DNA of 17,409 nucleotides from an uncultured Stenotrophomonas sp. (GTDB lineage Bacteria; Pseudomonadota; Gammaproteobacteria; Xanthomonadales; Xanthomonadaceae): NCBI GenBank assembly GCA_946223375.1, contig CAMICU010000062.1, positions 1 to 17,409 of the forward strand, read 5' to 3'. Shown piece by piece: positions 16,286 to 17,409 of this stretch (position 1 is its first letter; each line of letters starts with the position of its first letter). The notes under the pieces were generated by a model. It saw only the letters and a program-made list of their open reading frames with translations, ran no database searches and was not told where the DNA came from. The position numbers and the translations under genes were made by a program.

Positions 16286-16294
16286 TCTCCCCTC
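16286..16294 (-). promoter_or_regulatory. Strong ribosome binding site of the 169-aa gene
   Basis: GAGGGGAGA on the minus strand, 4 nt before ATG 16281. It is one of the best Shine-Dalgarno matches in the window and supports this gene being real and independently translated. Confidence 0.6.
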
Positions 16295-16358
16295 TAGCAG
16301 CCATGGATGATTGATACGTCGGCAGCGATGTCACCGCCCCTTTACGGGCCGGGCCGGC

Positions 16359-16781
16359 TCAACCCGGCTGATGCTGCGTGCTGGTGTCGAGCAGGTTTCC
16401 CGTGAAAAAGGGAGGTCCTTTCCCCCAATCCAACCGGTACACATTCGACGTGGCGCCGCTGTGGCTGCCCACGGCGACGATGCCGGCCACCAGTACCTGG
16501 CCCGGCTGGGCGCCCTGCGCACTCAAGGTGAAGAACACGCTGCAACCGTCGTTGTTCCCTTTCTTGCCGCTCGAGATATGGAACACCGAGCGCCCCGCGA
16601 ACTTGGTGGTGATGCCACCCTGTCCCGCCGTGCTGCTCATGTTTTCAATGTGAGTGGCACAGACGGCGCAGTTCTTCTCGGATGCACGGTCGCCTGATTT
16701 CTTCTGGATCAGCGCCGTCAACTCATCATGATCCAGCTGCCCGCTCTTCCCGCTTTCCTTGGTACCAAAGATGATGGCCAC
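16359..16781 (-). CDS. Unrecognised 140-aa protein directly downstream of clpV
   Basis: No family recognised. It is 140 aa, soluble, with no signal peptide. The N terminus MAIIFGTKESGKSGQLDHDE leads into a short helix, then KNCAVCATHIENM (37-49) with a CxxC pair. The rest is probably beta-rich: FAGRSVFHISS (61-71), DGCSVFFTL (78-86), VLVAGIVAVGSHSG (97-109) and VYRLDWGKGPPFF (114-126). The start is GTG 16781, preceded 5 nt away by GAGGGAGG. It begins 22 nt after the clpV stop, so it is transcribed with clpV. The CxxC pair might bind metal; alternatively Cys80 and His107 could be catalytic. Possible roles by position are effector, effector partner/chaperone or immunity protein; I cannot decide. 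It is not Hcp: length, N terminus and motifs do not match. Confidence 0.65.
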   Translation of the reverse strand: MAIIFGTKESGKSGQLDHDELTALIQKKSGDRASEKNCAVCATHIENMSSTAGQGGITTKFAGRSVFHISSGKKGNNDGCSVFFTLSAQGAQPGQVLVAGIVAVGSHSGATSNVYRLDWGKGPPFFTGNLLDTSTQHQPG

Positions 16782-16786
16782 GGCAA

Positions 16787-16794
16787 CCTCCCTC
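16787..16794 (-). promoter_or_regulatory. Ribosome binding site that supports the GTG start of the 140-aa gene
   Basis: GAGGGAGG on the minus strand in the 22-nt gap after clpV, 5 nt before GTG 16781. Strong match and good spacing, which decides the non-ATG start. Confidence 0.6.
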
Positions 16795-16803
16795 GCTGGA
16801 TAG

Positions 16804-17409
16804 TCAGTGGACGCCGGCGTCGGCTTCGCTGCCGCGCGGCACCGTGTAATGGAACTCTCCCGCGGCCACGCCGATCTTCACGGCGCTTGGCGCGCCACCG
16901 TCGAATGACGCGGACAGGAACTCCCGGCTGATCTCCGGCAGCATCGTATTGGTCAAGATCGCATCGATCATGCGGCCGCCCGACTCGCTCTCGTTGCAGC
17001 GGCTGACCACCAGTTCGACCACACCGTCGTCGTACTCGAAGGGAATGCGGTAGCGCTGCTCGACGCGCTTCTTGATGCGGTTCAACTGCAGGCGCACGAT
17101 CCGGCCGAGCATGTCCGGGCTCAGCGGGTAGTACGGGATGGCGACCAAGCGACCCAGCAACGCCGGTGGGAACACCTTCAGCAGCGGCTCGCGCAGGGCC
17201 TTGGCCATGCCTTCCGGGTCGGGCATCAGTTCCGGGTCCCTGCACAGGCTGGCGATCAGGTCGGTGCCGGCATTGCTGGTCAGCAGGATCAGCGTGTTGC
17301 GGAAATCGATGCGGCGGCCTTCGCCGTCTTCCATCCAGCCCTTGTCGAACACCTGGAAGAACAGTTCGTGCACGTCCGGGTGCGCCTTCTCCACCTCGTC
17401 CAGCAGCAC
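16804..17409 (-). CDS. tssH: ClpV (TssH) AAA+ ATPase, C-terminal part (5' end beyond the window)
   Basis: C-terminal 201 residues of a ClpB/ClpV-type ATPase. It opens in the Walker B motif of the second AAA+ domain (LLDEVEKAHPDVHELFFQVF). Then follow the DGEGRRIDFRNTLILLTSNAG segment with the sensor-1 Asn, FPPALLGRL with the arginine-finger-like Arg, and the D2 small domain, including the sensor-2-like SGGRMID segment. The Ser-Asn-Ala-Gly-Thr-Asp-Leu-Ile wording and the T6SS neighbours point to ClpV rather than housekeeping ClpB. In T6SS, ClpV unfolds the contracted TssBC sheath for reuse, in the cytoplasm. The frame is open at the right edge. Its stop is followed after 22 nt by the 140-aa gene. 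The rest of the structural genes presumably lie further upstream. Confidence 0.95.
   Translation of the reverse strand: MLLDEVEKAHPDVHELFFQVFDKGWMEDGEGRRIDFRNTLILLTSNAGTDLIASLCRDPELMPDPEGMAKALREPLLKVFPPALLGRLVAIPYYPLSPDMLGRIVRLQLNRIKKRVEQRYRIPFEYDDGVVELVVSRCNESESGGRMIDAILTNTMLPEISREFLSASFDGGAPSAVKIGVAAGEFHYTVPRGSEADAGVH

Noticed and set aside
16348..16368. Hairpin GCCGGG/CCCGGC across the stop of the 140-aa gene as a terminator
   Set aside because: The stem is only 6 bp with a 9-nt loop, it overlaps the coding end, and no T-tract follows.
16359..16781. 140-aa gene as hcp (tssD)
   Set aside because: Hcp is about 160 aa with a different N terminus and a conserved tube-forming fold signature; no such motif is visible and CxxC is not an Hcp trait.
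1..17409. CRISPR arrays, tRNA or rRNA genes, insertion sequences, attachment sites
   Set aside because: No direct-repeat/spacer pattern, no tRNA- or rRNA-like stretch, and no transposase or integrase frame was seen on either strand.

Overview
The window is very G+C-rich and carries one contiguous block of genes, all on the minus strand. It is a large part of a type VI secretion system (T6SS) locus. Both ends are cut: the C-terminal end of a ClpV/TssH ATPase lies at the right edge, and the C-terminal tail of a PpkA-type membrane kinase runs off the left edge. Composition, gene content and gene order suggest a gammaproteobacterium of the Xanthomonadaceae type (Stenotrophomonas, Xanthomonas or a relative). 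This is inference from style, not proof; there is no rRNA or species marker here.

In the direction of transcription (right to left) the layout is: tssH/clpV (3' end) - three small genes of lower G+C that I cannot name (140, 169 and 226 aa) - PAAR tip protein - vgrG (tssI) - a 183-aa T6SS-associated protein - tagH (FHA protein) - a 169-bp gap with a hairpin and a possible promoter - tssK - tssL (with OmpA domain) - tssM (IcmF) - tagF - pppA (PP2C phosphatase) - ppkA (Ser/Thr kinase, 3' end missing). From tssK to ppkA the genes overlap or lie a few bases apart, with two ATGA stop/start overlaps at tagF-pppA-ppkA, so they look like one translationally coupled unit.

Functionally there are four modules. 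TssK, TssL and TssM make the baseplate-to-membrane complex; TssL carries its own peptidoglycan-binding OmpA domain. VgrG and PAAR form the puncturing tip, and ClpV recycles the contracted sheath. PpkA, PppA, the FHA protein and TagF are the known post-translational switch: threonine phosphorylation of the FHA protein, its reversal by PppA, and repression by TagF. The sheath, tube and other baseplate genes (tssB, tssC, hcp, tssE, tssF, tssG, tssA) are not in the window and probably lie upstream of clpV, beyond the right edge.

The most interesting part is the cargo position between clpV and PAAR (about 15014-16781). Its composition differs from the rest and it holds three unrecognised small proteins. 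One (226 aa) has a Cys-15-His pattern in an N-G-C...H-D context that resembles the catalytic Cys/His of CNF1/BLF1-type glutamine deamidases. Another (169 aa) ends in an N-N-C-Q-x-F motif after an upstream His-His, as in circularly permuted papain-like (LRAT/PPPDE/NlpC-P60-like) enzymes. These are candidate T6SS effectors. None of the three has a signal peptide and no immunity gene is evident.
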